DNA from: Lepidonotus clava
Lineage: Eukaryota; Annelida; Polychaeta; Phyllodocida; Polynoidae
DNA: 64,000 bases
Direction of reading: 5' to 3'
Assembly (NCBI GenBank): GCA_936440205.1
Contig: OW387133.1
Location: 48,634,374 to 48,698,373 of the forward strand
Position numbers and translations under genes: made by a program. The notes beneath the pieces are model-generated. The model was not told where the DNA came from. It searched no databases and was given only the letters and a program-made list of their open reading frames with translations. Shown one piece after another: positions 1 to 12,900 of this stretch (the stretch's first letter is position 1; each line of letters opens with the position of its first letter).

Positions 1-2459
1 TGGTTGTATTACTGGAATACAAAGTTGCCAGGCCAGGTTGTCCATCAAGGGGTGAGGAAGGAGGTTGAGAACGAAGGGGACAGCTTGGGAGAGAAACAAG
101 TACACACACTGAGCAGTAGCTTATCAGCACTGATCAGTAGCTTATCAGCAGAAAAGTTTACTGTCAGTAAGGGAAAAAATGTCGGCCATCTGAGACATGT
201 TTATCGTGTTTTCCCCCAAGTTCAACTTCTTTGATCCAACGTATATAGGGAATTGAGAAAGAAACGATGTTTATTTTGAACACAACCTACCTTTCTGTAA
301 ATCACTGCCCCGTCCCTGGGTGGTGACACTGGGGTTTGGAGGGTAGGGTGCAACATGGTTTTCCACTGGCAAGTATTTAAGGCTGGGAAATGGATGAAAA
401 GTGAGGTATGTGTTTTTGTGAAAACAGCTTCATACGTTAGTCTTATACGCCAAGAAATGCTGGTTTTACAAAATAAAAATGGTGGCACGAAGATCACCCT
501 TTTGGTACAGTAAGATGAGTAAACATTATTGATTGCTTATTCTCATGCTTGTATCAGAGCAAAGTGAAAACTGAGGAAAACCGCTTTAGGTACATGTAGT
601 ACATACAACAGTGGGGATAGTATGAACATGCAGCACTCCCTCATTGGCATGGTTGATGGCACACTGTGAGGTGGCGTACTCTGACCACGTCCACTGAGGT
701 GTAACCCGGACGGAGGCCCGACCCGCCCTCTGCCAACTGGAGGTGTCGGTGCCTGCTTCAGCCTGGGGCGGTGGGGCATGCCATGGAGGAGGACAGGAGG
801 AGAGGCCAGCAACACGGGACGGGGTATATATGTATAGCTGAGTGGCAGACCCAGCATTTAAGAAATAATAAAGATGTCGGATGGGGGAAAAAGGATGGGT
901 GTGGTTACATTATTTCTAGGCAGTATTTTTGTTACAACGAATATTTTTAGAAGAGATTATCAATTGGTACTAAGTCAGCAGTATTTTTTTAGCATCTTAA
1001 CTCAGTAAACGTTGTGACGTAGGGTATACGTCATATGCACTAAACGTATACTGAGGATATTTACATTTAAACGTATTGAAGGTGTGTACGTATATATGCC
1101 AGGCATTCTATTTAAATCAATTCAAATTTTAACGCAGATAGGGGTCAATCACTGGAGGTCTGAGCGAAGGGTCATCCCGTCTTAGGTCCTGCCCGGGATG
1201 AGCGACCTTCTGGTGCGGCTTTCTGGTAATGCCGACCCCAGCGTCTTTCCCATCTCCCAAGGTCCCAGCATCGGGGACGCCGCAAATCAATCACCGCCGC
1301 TTCCGTCTGGGCGGAAGGCGCATAAAACGGGGCCGTCGGAGGACGGATACAGTTAATACGTGGATCGGGGGGACTCTAATGCTGGAGTGGGAGGTTTGGT
1401 GAGTCAGACGACGAGATCAGAGACTGCCTCGGCCCGAGCAGCTCGTTTTGAGGAGGCTAGATCGTCAACGTCATTGACGGACGACGACGTTAGTGCTCGA
1501 CGTTATGGGGTTATCAGGCAATGTCGTGACAGTATGTGGTGATTGACTAAGCAATGTATGTAGGGACATTGTCATGATTGATAAGAAAGTATGAATGAAT
1601 ATATATATGCACTTACCTGAACTTTTTGGCTGTCACTACAGCAACGCTCTGTGACCTCAATTTAAGAGAAGAAGTACTTGGAAAGTTGTCATGGAAGCCA
1701 GTGGTGACGCGGTTGTGACAGTTAATGTGTCACGAATTATATCCCATGACAAATAGACTCCCATGAACGGTCCTCATTATATCTCAGTTCGTTACTAGGA
1801 ATGACGTTTCGATTATGTAACTCATTATTCAGTTACAGAGTGAGTAAATATGATTAGGTGACGTCATGGACAAGCTTTGTTGTCACTCACGCCATGGAAC
1901 GTAAATAAAGAATCCATACGCCCACAAACAGTGAGGTTTTGTATCTGAATATCCAAACAAACAACCAGCCACTGCCTGTGGTGATGCTACGTAGATACTT
2001 GAACTCTATATGACCCAGTTAATAAATTCTAGGTTTTTCTTCTTCCTGGTACACTGTATTAATGCAGCCGTGTCAGCATTTCCTCAGAGCTGGTCACAGT
2101 CCCAACCTGACATGCTGACGACCCACAAAGACGTGGAGGGGCTCAGACCACGCCCCCCGTTGATTGGCAGCCCCTCCGTCTGCGGACGCCCTTCCCTCTT
2201 TTACGTCATCCTCATTACACGCTCAGCAGATTACCTAAACTTATGCTTTGAATTAATAACGCAATCAGCGTTGCGCCCCATGGTTACAGGCCTAACGGTT
2301 TTGAAGGCGTTGTACACGGAACAGAAGTCAAAGTGCTCCCACAAGGGAGTAATTACCGAGAGACTAACGCGCCGCGAGTCTCAAAGTGACTGGTGTTTCT
2401 TTGTGTGACTCAGTAGTATAAAGAAACAGAGGCCTAGTAAAATCGGCTTGTATACGTTG
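1..2459. other. Upstream non-coding sequence, no gene recognised
   Basis: I see no coding exon with conserved protein content here. Short open frames exist on both strands, including a proline-rich one on the minus strand near 543-857, but none resembles a known family. Bases 114-154 hold a 21-bp unit containing CTTATCAG (a GATA-type site) twice in tandem. Bases 1140-1350 are a GC-rich patch with a short hairpin (CTTCCG/CGGAAG near 1302). The rest is AT-rich and featureless to me. Confidence 0.5.
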
Positions 2460-3888
2460 TAGGTGACATACATATGTGTACAGGTTACCTGGAGTTGCTC
2501 CAGCCCCTCGCTGAGACCCCCCGGCCCACCCAACCCCCCGCGGGGCCCGCCCGGCGCTGGGGCGGGGCCGACCCCTAACCCCACCCCTTCTTCTCGTCCC
2601 GCCCTAGCTCTGTGGAGACGCTTTGGGCAGAGACGGCGGGAGTCAGGAGGAGCACGGACGTGAGGAGGCGTGTGTATGCTACTGGAGGACGCCACCGCTG
2701 TGACCCAGGAGGAGGAGAAGGACGTATTGTTTCAGGGTTAGGTTACCTGGAGTGGCCGTAGGTGGTGGCGGCAGGAGGAGGTGGTGTAGGAGGAGCCGTT
2801 ACTGTGACCGGAGGTGGTTGGACCTTGGCAGCAGGAAGTTATTGCAACCCCCCAGGACGGCAACAAAGGGTATACAATAGTATACAATGTCACCGCAGTC
2901 CGTGACCGGCCAAGGCTATGTTACAGTGCAGCCGTGGATATACACAGGTTTACACGGACGTGTAGAGCCTTGAATCACTCTCTGTATTTATGAATGTAAT
3001 AACGGACATTTTTGGGATTACATGCACAATATTTACCTACAAACATTCGTCAAAAGCTAGAGGTAGTCTGAGGATCATACAGTGTGAATTATAGGATTTC
3101 CGCGGACAGAAATGGGCCGTTACGCACATCATACAATAGTTAATACACAATAGCCCCTGCCTCTATCAGTAATCCTCTTTCCCATAGAACCCCTTACACT
3201 AACTCCCCTGCATACCGTTATCCCGGCCCAGGAGACAGACACACACAGAGTCTTACCAGTCTGATCCCACGCCACCTGGCGGCCTCCGCCGTTACCAGAC
3301 GCGGCGCTAATCCGCGCGGTCCGAGCGGCTCATCCGGCCTGGGCGCGAGTGGCTCCGAGTCGTCACCGTGAGCTGCTCACTACTGCTCCCACCCCCACCG
3401 TCACGTGTGGCTGACGGAGACAGGACCGCCTCCCCCACGGCCCGGCCACCAGAGTCACCGCCACTCCGGAGTTACCGGCCTAGGATCACACACTTGGGAT
3501 CAGGGACTTGTGACTGAGATGCCCAGATCGTCGGTTTAGTATCGGAATATTCTATCAGGAGCTCAGTGGTTGGAAATCATATTCGGAGATGTGTATTCAA
3601 AAGCAGATCCGTCAAATCATTCGTGAATGAGAATCCCGTCGCCTCAGAGTTTTGAAAGCGTTTTTTAGCGGTTCCATCCCGTGCCATAAGGAATATACTG
3701 TCACCAATCGCAGCCTCATCGTTTGGAATAAGGCAGTCTTTATATTATCGGGGCCAGTGGAGTACGAAAGGCCCTGGGAGTACGTAGTTGCGGCGCGGCT
3801 CCAGTACCTTCGCTCCACCCTGGAGAAGTGGGATACGGAGATCTATAGGTGTTTCTGTTAACCGGTCGTCGCCGGACAAGGTTTACGT
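2460..3888 (+). promoter_or_regulatory. GC/CpG-rich promoter and 5' UTR candidate for the L1-family gene
   Basis: This stretch is clearly more GC- and CpG-rich than its surroundings, especially 2505-2660 and 3240-3480, and it ends at the initiator codon of the signal-peptide exon at 3889. That position suggests a CpG-type promoter plus a 5' untranslated leader. I see no convincing TATA box close to the ATG, and I cannot place the transcription start. An untranslated first exon further upstream is equally possible. Confidence 0.45.
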
Positions 3889-3988
3889 ATGGAGGGCGGC
3901 GTCACCGGCCGGGCGGCGGGAGGCCGATGGGGACCTCTTCTTGTTCTGATTCTCAGCGTCATGCTTGGCTGCCTCGTGCGGCCTGTAG
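3889..3988 (+). CDS. Nrg: Exon 1: signal peptide
   Basis: It encodes 33 residues plus one base (ends in phase 1) before a consensus GTAAGT donor at 3989. A basic N-region (GRAAGGRW) is followed by a hydrophobic core, [16 protein letters not shown], as in a secretory signal peptide. The ATG at 3889 has G at +4. The phase fits exon 2, giving ...CLVRPV-VPLPPQ.... The next coding exon is 21 kb away, typical of the long first introns of this family. Because of that distance, another first exon cannot be excluded. Confidence 0.75.
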
Positions 3989-6900
3989 GTAAGTCGGCGC
4001 CCCCAGGTGACGCCACCTCACAAAAGAGGGCTATTCCTTTTGTATATAGAGTTGGTGGTGCATTGTATGTATTTTTCTCATAGTTAAGAATAAGCACCAA
4101 GATCCACGTTAGAAACAGCTGGGGGTTATTAAGGACATCTAGAATGGGGAATAACGGTATACATGTGCAGTGTACGATAAATCATAAACGAAAACTGGGC
4201 CCCACGTGGTACAAATCAGGCCATGCCCTAACAGGTTCACTCTGGATCTATACATGTTTGCTACTGTGTGTGTTATGTATCAAAGAGCCAATCCATCAAC
4301 GAAGATAGATTCTATAGACCATCAATTAGGTGCCTATATCCATCAAGATGTTCTAAACCCAGGGCGTAGAGGTTAAGTCGGGTGTGCCCTCAACCGTGAG
4401 TGTATCGACGTGAAGGTTATGGGTGCTGGAGGAGAGGGGCGGGAGGGGTACATGGGGCCAGGTGTGGGTTGGGCAGGGCCTCTGCCACCCACACACCCCG
4501 ACCTGGACATAGACCAGGTGGTAGGCACATAGAAGTGTAGCCGGGGCGGCCCCAATCTAAATTACTCAACAGTAAGAACGTGTTGGTATACACCAACTGG
4601 TTGGCGACAGACGCATCTCACAGTCTCCACTGCCAACATTTCTACTAGCTCTTTCCCTGACCTAAGAGCTCTAGGTCTGGTTCATGTTAGTTTATATGTC
4701 AAGAATGTGTGGCTAGTCTGATTATTCTTTTTAATGGCCAACAGACTATTGTGATTTTATATTTTCTATGAAAAGAAAAGGCTGTGGGCACTTAGAAATA
4801 GCATAAGTGACCTATTTCTATTAAGATTATTAAATTATATTTGATGTTATATCCTGGTTATAGTACATCGGTCATTATGAGAACCAAAGACACATTACGA
4901 TAATACATACAGAAAACTGTAGTGGTCTTGCTTTTCATAATTAGGATCCTCAATCAGGGAATGCCGCAACGTCATGTACCTCCCTGACGTCCCGGTGGGT
5001 TTTTATATTGCCCCTTTTCCTTCAGTCCTTCATTATTTACATGACAGTTATTACAACAGCTTTCTCGTCCTTTCTTTAAATCTCAAAGTTTGTCCCAGCC
5101 CCAAAGACGTTACGGTACCAGAAATGGAGTTCACTGCATGTAGCGTGCATTAACCCCACGGTCAGTTTATCTGGGCGGCCGGCAGGGGTCGCGCATGTAG
5201 CGACTCCCGGCCCCACGTCCAAATAAACGTGGACGTCTCCCGCGACGTGGGCAGCTGCGGCCGTCAGTCGCCTCCTGGACCGTGAACAACGTGAAAAACT
5301 GGTCAAAATAACACAAAGTTCGGGGGCAAAAAGCGGGGGCCCGACGCCCGGGTGGTTTTTGGGGCCCGAATCTGGGTGAGTCATTGGGGCAGATATAGAC
5401 ACAGATCGTGGCATTCCCCGCGTGCCCCCGGCCCGGGTCAGCTGCAGGAGGAGTTAGACGCCAGCTGCTCGGCTCAGTTCCTGAGCTGCTCGCAGAGCCA
5501 CTCTGTTGGTTTGATACCCACGGACTCGGCTTACTAATAAAGAGGCGCTTCTGGTAGTGGTACCGGGGATTCGGAGGAGAATTGGTAGTGAAGAGTATGG
5601 GAAAAAGAGCGGGGGGAGGGGGAGTGAGACTTTTGCACAATGGTACTCCAAGATAATGGCGCTCATTCAGAAAAAAAAACATTGCGAGCATGCATTGTCT
5701 TCTAAATGTGTATTCTCTGTTTTCCATTCTTTTTTTTCTCTCGGGGATGTTATCAGGCGTATAAAAAGACGTATTAAGATGTAATGCCTTACTTTGAATA
5801 CCACGCCTATTCTTCTAGGTTATACCCAACATCTCTTCCCCATCCATACAATTTCTCATAATTATGCCATTACCTGTCGGCTCTCCTCATTACTCCATCT
5901 AAGTTCCTCATAATCTACTTTATTTTAGGGCTAGATCTTCGCACAACTACAAAAGAAAAACACATTTTCGTAGTACTGACTCCAGCAAACTGTCATACAT
6001 CTACGTGTAATTTTCACTTGCTGGGGGCAAAGGGATAGGCGTGGATATAAAGTATTGTATGTGATTTGCATACATGTGCCATTATGACACGCATAAATGG
6101 GTATATAAAACTGTGTGGACCGGTTAGCTGAAAGCATTATTGAGGCGTTGATGGTTGTGTGTGGGAGGATATCGACCAGCTGAAAACATACATGTGATCG
6201 GCTATAAGGAAAAACAATAGCAGACTTGCCGATGGTCGGAATAAGTGTCAAAGCTAATTAAGACCTCTTACGGTATCAAAAAATGATGATCTGATGGCAG
6301 ATTCTTATGATGACATGTCGATATGTAGGAACTAAGATTGTTCTCCTGTGATATGTATTGATGAAATGGCAGGGATTTAGCAAAAATATGAATTTATATG
6401 TTAATATCTGCTCATCCATGCTAAAAATAAAAGAAGGCGCCATCGACTTTTGGGTGAAGGAAACCTTCAAAGACAGACTCTAAGAGAAGGACGGGTCTTG
6501 TTTTTGTAGTGCAGGAGAGAGAGAGAGATTATCCATGTGCACGGAGAAGTAAACCTTGGGTGTAAGTAGAGGCTGGGTGGTGAGAGACAGGGGTCTACTG
6601 TATTGCCTCTAGTCTTAAATCACAGTGTTACTTGGGGCGAGGCGCTCTCTAAGTAGAGAGATAGAAGCCCAGGCATGTCTAAGAAAGATATGGCCTCCTA
6701 TTCAGCTTTTGGGCAATTTGTATAAACAAACACAAGTTCCATCCAGAGACATTACTATAAATCTTAAAGCTGTATTTGGAAGGATATGTTCTGTAAAAAG
6801 AAAATTAAACAGTTTTATTAACATCTTCAGACTTCACGCAGTTAACATGTTCTTCCAGGTGCTAAGTGACAATATATAAAAAATTATTTTTTGTTGGCAC

Positions 6901-9900
6901 TCTTCTGTGGTAATCGTCTCACCAAACTCCTCATCTTCACCTCCACGTGTATGGCTGTTTGCCAGGTCACATGATCAGGTCACATGGTCAAGGTGTTGAC
7001 CCCCTCCTAACAACATTGACCACTGTCCAGTCTCAGCGTCGGAGAGGTCTCAGGGGGTCAGGGACACGATGCAGGGACGTGTCACACCCAACATCGCCCT
7101 GTTGGGAAGAGGCTGTTGAAGGGTAGGTAGGCGGGGCCGGCTGGCAGGGTGTCAAAATAGCAGCCCTACCAACGTCGACGACGCCGGGAATATGAGAGTA
7201 TCGAGTCTGTCCTCGGGAGTTGTCAGAGCTACCCAGAGATGGGGACGACCCATGTACTCGTCAAAGAAATATGCCTATACTTTGCTCCCCGCTGTGAGCT
7301 GAAACTAGGCCGGCCCTGGCCTGCTCAAGCCATTTTCTGTATGAACTGTAAACTTAGGGATCATACAGAAGTCGGGTATGATACAGTATCTCGGTGCCTT
7401 TTTTGTATTAGAATTGTGGAGCTTAGGCAACATATTATTTGATGTTTATCACTTTATGAACAACCTTCGTACACATATGTACATGTACTTTTTGTAAAGA
7501 ATTTCTATGTGTACAGTTAAGTGACAGACATTACCCCGAGCAAGCTACAGAGTGATATATCATGGTAGCTTATCATAGAGTGAAGTTGAGAGATGGCAGA
7601 CATAAAATCATATGTCCACATTTCTCAACACCCAATTTCAACCTGCTGAAATTTATTACAGCATTTTCAAATGAGACCACATTCTAATGATTGTACCTAG
7701 ACCTAACTATTCCTGGGACACTACATGCATTATCTTCTAAAATCCCAGTAGATCTACGCAGTTTCAGTGAAATCACAAACAGGGATTAAATCTGAGTAGT
7801 TAAGTATCTTAGTTGTTTTTCATTTCGAGAGCTGACTCGTCATCTTCAATTGTATGCTTAATACCCACACAAAAAATCCATTATAATTGTTCTTATCCTA
7901 ACTAGAGCATGACCTTGGCAAGTGAAATGCCCTGAGTGTCACTTAGGCCAGAGATCATTTACATACAGTGTGTGCGTGCCATACGATAGTCACATGTTAT
8001 TTACTACAGGTGACAGACCAGCCCCACAGGAATACAATCTGTGGTGGGGGTCGAGTTCGTGGTTGAAGCGGCCGAGGGATATCCAGGATTATTTCATGCC
8101 AACTAAAACAATTTGTTTATAATTTGTAAAAATAACAATAAAAATAGATATATAGATTAATAAAAAGATTTAATACATGAGGTAAGATACATTTCATGAT
8201 TATATCTTATTTAAGTACTTTAAACAAGTGGCACTCTTTTTCTTCCTTTCTTTTTTAAATTATAGATGTTGTAAGTTCTTATGATAAAAGAAGCTGTGCC
8301 AAATGATGCAGGGCCTAAACATATTTGCGTTCATATATAGTAATAGATAATACCGCCAGCAAACCGCCAGTAACATGTCGTGGTATCTGATTCATAGAGT
8401 GGAAGTGAGAGATGACAGACACGAAGTCAGATATGTCCATATTCCCATCATCCCAATCTCAGCCTGTCCAAAACAGATGTCCAGAAAAGCGTGTATTTTT
8501 TATCAAACCATTATTTTAGTCCTGAGTGGTGTATGTATTTCATGTATCGTTTACTTATTTTCCTTAAGAATAATTGGAGACAGGAGTGAACACAAATCTT
8601 GGTTTGGTTCAAAAGTACTCTATTTACCTGCACTTCCAAAATGTAAAATGAAACATATCATGCAGCCAGTTGAACCAATGCCGTTCACATGACCCACCAG
8701 TGCCCTAGTACACAAAGACTTGATCACTCAGCGTATTATCCCCCAAAATCCCAGGTTCAATTTGAATGAAACCTTAACAAACACAGACCCTTCTGACAGA
8801 TGACAGTCACACTCCCTGTCACTGACAGATGGCAGACGGCCACGTTTTGACAGGTGACAGATACATGGCTGCCGCAGGTGACAGTAGGCACCTGATCACA
8901 TTACCCGGGCCGGGGGAATTAACCCTGGGCCGAGTTACCATGTGCTAACGTTGTCCTGTCACAGCCTGTCCCGGCCAGGGCTAAACCGGCCTGATTCGAT
9001 CCGAGAAGTGCCCCGACACCACCAGCACCCACCCACCCCACCTCCCGGCTTGTCAGGGTGTCAGCTCCAGGGCCTCTTACCTGGCGGAGGGCGCCGGCCG
9101 GCCGCCGGTCGATCCCCCACCTCATACCAAGTAGATTAAAGGTGTCGGGGTTAGGTGTTAGAGGGTAGGGCGAGGAGAGGAGGGGTCCTTTGGTAGAGGT
9201 TGTGACCTCAAGAATCGTCCCTAAACATATGAACGTACATCGTTCACCCTCCAAAATAGTGAGGTTAATTGTACAGTTTAGGTACTTTTGAAAAAGAAAA
9301 GTCGATGAGGTCATAATGGTAACATGTAATTTGAGTTGGATGAAACTTTGAGTTAGACGCTCTGAAACCCCGTTTACTTTTATACTATCATTTACAAAAG
9401 AATACTAATGAGTACTCAACAAATTTAGCTCTGTTAGTTCTATAAGATTAGAAAATGGATTTTGAATCTGTTGGATATCACGGAACCACATGCATTTGTG
9501 ATATTCAGTTGAACATGATCTCTGACATTCGCAAAGGCCATTGGAACCCAACTTTTCCCCCAACCATCAGATCGTGTAGGTGTGTTTGTTAGGGCCAGGT
9601 GAGAACTCCAGGTGGTCACCAGGACCTCCAGTACCTACGGCCTGGTCCGGCATCACGTGACACCTCCATGGAAGCCAGAAGCCGCCTTGTCCCCGCTCAT
9701 CAGCGCGCGCCCCCTCTGGTCGGCCAGGCGAACTAATCAACTTGTCCACCCTGATCACGTTTTCCGGGTTAACAAACAGGATTGTGATCCCCCCTCCCCG
9801 CCTCCCACCACGCCCATGTCACCGCCAGCCGCCCGTGGCCGTGAGGTGTGAGGGGTTGGGGGTAAGGAATGACCGGTCAGAACATGTAGATGCACCAAAC

Positions 9901-12900
9901 TGGATCACCATAATGATATACACTGTGCTATTTATGGGCAGAGCATTGAGGAGAGATGATCTATTTGTATATTGTTATAGGTTCATTGTTGTATTGAGGA
10001 ATTCATAAAACTTACTGAACTCACTTTAAAACTTCAGAGCGTGCAATACGGATTGATATGTCGAGAGATGTGGAAAATACGTCACATTTCCTTGTAAGAC
10101 AAGGTGCCATGTTTGTAGCCAGTTGATCATTCCTAACAAATCTACCAGCATAACATTCAATTTCAATGATGCAAAAGTAAATTTTGAGTTACGTTGATAT
10201 TACGGATTTATCTGATTCAAGTAAACAAACTTTCATATTCAGCCCGGTATTCAACTCTTTTAAGAACGAGAAAACATTGTCATGGTTATCGAATAGTGAT
10301 CCCCAATATCTGATCATGTGACCCTGTCTGCTTATGGACTCTATAATGACAAATATGTTGAACAACAAGAATCGTATTTATAAACGTGACTATATGTTAC
10401 CCCTCCTCTCCCAATCGAAATCCGCCACTGGACGGTGAATGGCTCCTCATAAAAAAGAGAGGAACACATTTTCGGAAATACTTAGTGTAGTGGAAAATAA
10501 CATAGGATTACATACTAAAAGGGAAATACATTGTCACAAAACAATCTAGAGTATATTAAGGCAATATAATGTAGTTGCATATAACCCAGCGGTATCCTTG
10601 GCCCCAGACGCCCATGGGGTGAAGTGCGCGTCTCGGGCGGAGGGATCCAATCAAGATCGGGGTGTGATAGGGCAGGCGAGAGACGCAGCGTCCGTCGGTC
10701 AGACACAGCCGGGTCTTCGCCCTGTCACCGCCGGACATTCCCCGACATTGTGACGGCCGGGGTGCCCTATGTGGGTTTAAATGCCCTTCAGGGGGTCGTG
10801 GGAGATGTCTTTGGGTGTATGTGTGGGTACAGGAGACGTACGTCACAGAGAGGCCGACGTCACACTGAGCCGTCAGTATAGGGGCTTTGACCATAGACTT
10901 CTATTCTGGTCGGTTAACGTACGGGTACGTCAATGGTGACGGTCAGCGGGCGGGCGAAAACAGTGCACTTCGGAAAGGTTAAAAGGAAATGAACAAAGTC
11001 TGAGGAGCTCTCTATCAGAAGGGCCTAAGAGGTTTGGGGGGAGGATGGGGGTGTTCATTTGGAAAGGGGAACTCGTAGGTAAGTTGTAAAGGGGATGTTT
11101 ACCATGTTTGGTGTTCTCCAGGGTTTGACAAACGATGTAATCACTAGTCTGTCGTATTGTTTTAGCATTGACGATATGCAGCATTTCACCTGTCAAGTAG
11201 GTTGTCAGAGCGGTATGACCTAAACATTGTAACCCGCCCACCATTTGTTTTCCTGTTCAAGATAGATGGGAGACAATGATCCCATCATTGTCCCTGAACG
11301 AGCTTGGTGCGCCTAGAAAGAGCACCAGGCAGGCACCAGCAACAAATTAATTTTCTTGTGTTTTCTGCCGTCGACCGGCTTGGCTACAAGGGGAGGGACT
11401 CTGCCCCAGCCCCATCAGCTATAGTCCTACTGACTTACTGCCTCAGTAAACTCATTCTTGTGAGAGGACTGTGCCTGTTGCCCTAGCCCTGGATGGCATA
11501 TGTCACATGCCCGATAAGATACTGGATGCTAGATTTGATCTTTAGGATTTAGAAAACTCGGAAACTCGTTGTCTTAAAAAATATTGTTCATATATTCTTA
11601 TACAATTTGTTCTTTGTGGAGGATGACCTAGCGATTATGTTGTCGTGCTATAATATTAGCACAGTTTTGTTATGATTAAGTTTTAGTATTGATAAGTTCT
11701 GATAAGGAGACGGATAATGGTATTAAAGTTAGATTGCTTCCATCGCTTGATGCCAGACTATAACGTCAATGTAATTTTCAGGTCGATGATTCAGTCTGTA
11801 GACACCTCATTTAAACTTATAATTGATACTGTTGATGGTATTATGACTCAAGAAAAGGTCATCGGTATGTGTAGGAGTATGTATAGGCATAGTACACACA
11901 GGTCGTAGGATTTGTTTGGTATTATTCCAACGTTTAAAAAAAACAACTGAAATAACTATACAAGCACATAAATCTTATTCCGACTCTGACGCTACAATTT
12001 CTTTTGTTGGTTTTCTTTAGATAATACACTTGTAAACCAATCAATATTCTTTGGCTATAACCAGGAGCCCTGCTTTCAGGGTAATTCACATTTGGCTGGA
12101 GCTGTGAATGTGAGTCCCTGGTTTAAAAGTGTGCCTCTGCTTTGGTGAATGGAAACAATACCAGACTCTCCTGCCTCTCCAACTCAGGCTCGTTTCCCAG
12201 GTCAGAACAATGCGGCGCACTCCAGTTCTGACGTAATGGCCTAAATAAAGGGAAAACTCTGGTAAAACCCACTGATTGACGGACAACGGTATTCAAAAAC
12301 CAAGGAAGTGAGTCGTCTTTCACATTCATTATACGTCGGTTAGATCTTTCACGACTGAATTTCAGTTATTCGTGGCTATATTTACTAAGATTCAGAGTAC
12401 GGTCTTATTCTCTACTATAAATTCCAATATCCACCACCCAATGGATATTTCTGTTTCATTCTTAAGGATATCGTTTTACCATCAAAGTTCATTCACTTCT
12501 CATGTTTTGTATCAGCCGTCACAATTAAAAAATAGCACTAACATGAATTCTCGTTCCTTGCACTCGGTCCTTTTTAACAAGCAAACACCGTTGCCGTATT
12601 CAATTAATCAATAACATTGAAAACAAGTTCTTCCTTAGGCTTCTCAAGGACGCAGGTACAAGTGCCGCCATAAATTGAGAACGATGGTTTTGCTTCATCA
12701 CTGTAAATAATATGAAGACTTGACATTTGTCATCAAACTATTTAAAAAATAAAACAGACACATCATTTTTTAACTAGTTCTGTGTTTTACACAATCAGGT
12801 GTAGGATCTCACGGTCAGTCATATCTCAATATTACATATTCTCCTATAATGATATGTTCTAAAAGCCTGGATTCTCGCTCCATTGTTATGGCATATTAAT

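Noticed and set aside
3997-4010. CTCF-like GCGCCCCCAGGTGA just after exon 1
   Set aside because: Its complement misses two consensus positions, including the central A, so it is weaker than the sites reported.
5167-5727. Minus-strand open frame of 186 codons in intron 1
   Set aside because: Low-complexity, Pro/Arg/Ser-rich translation of a GC-rich patch. No domain, no homology I recognise, and no splice or poly(A) context.
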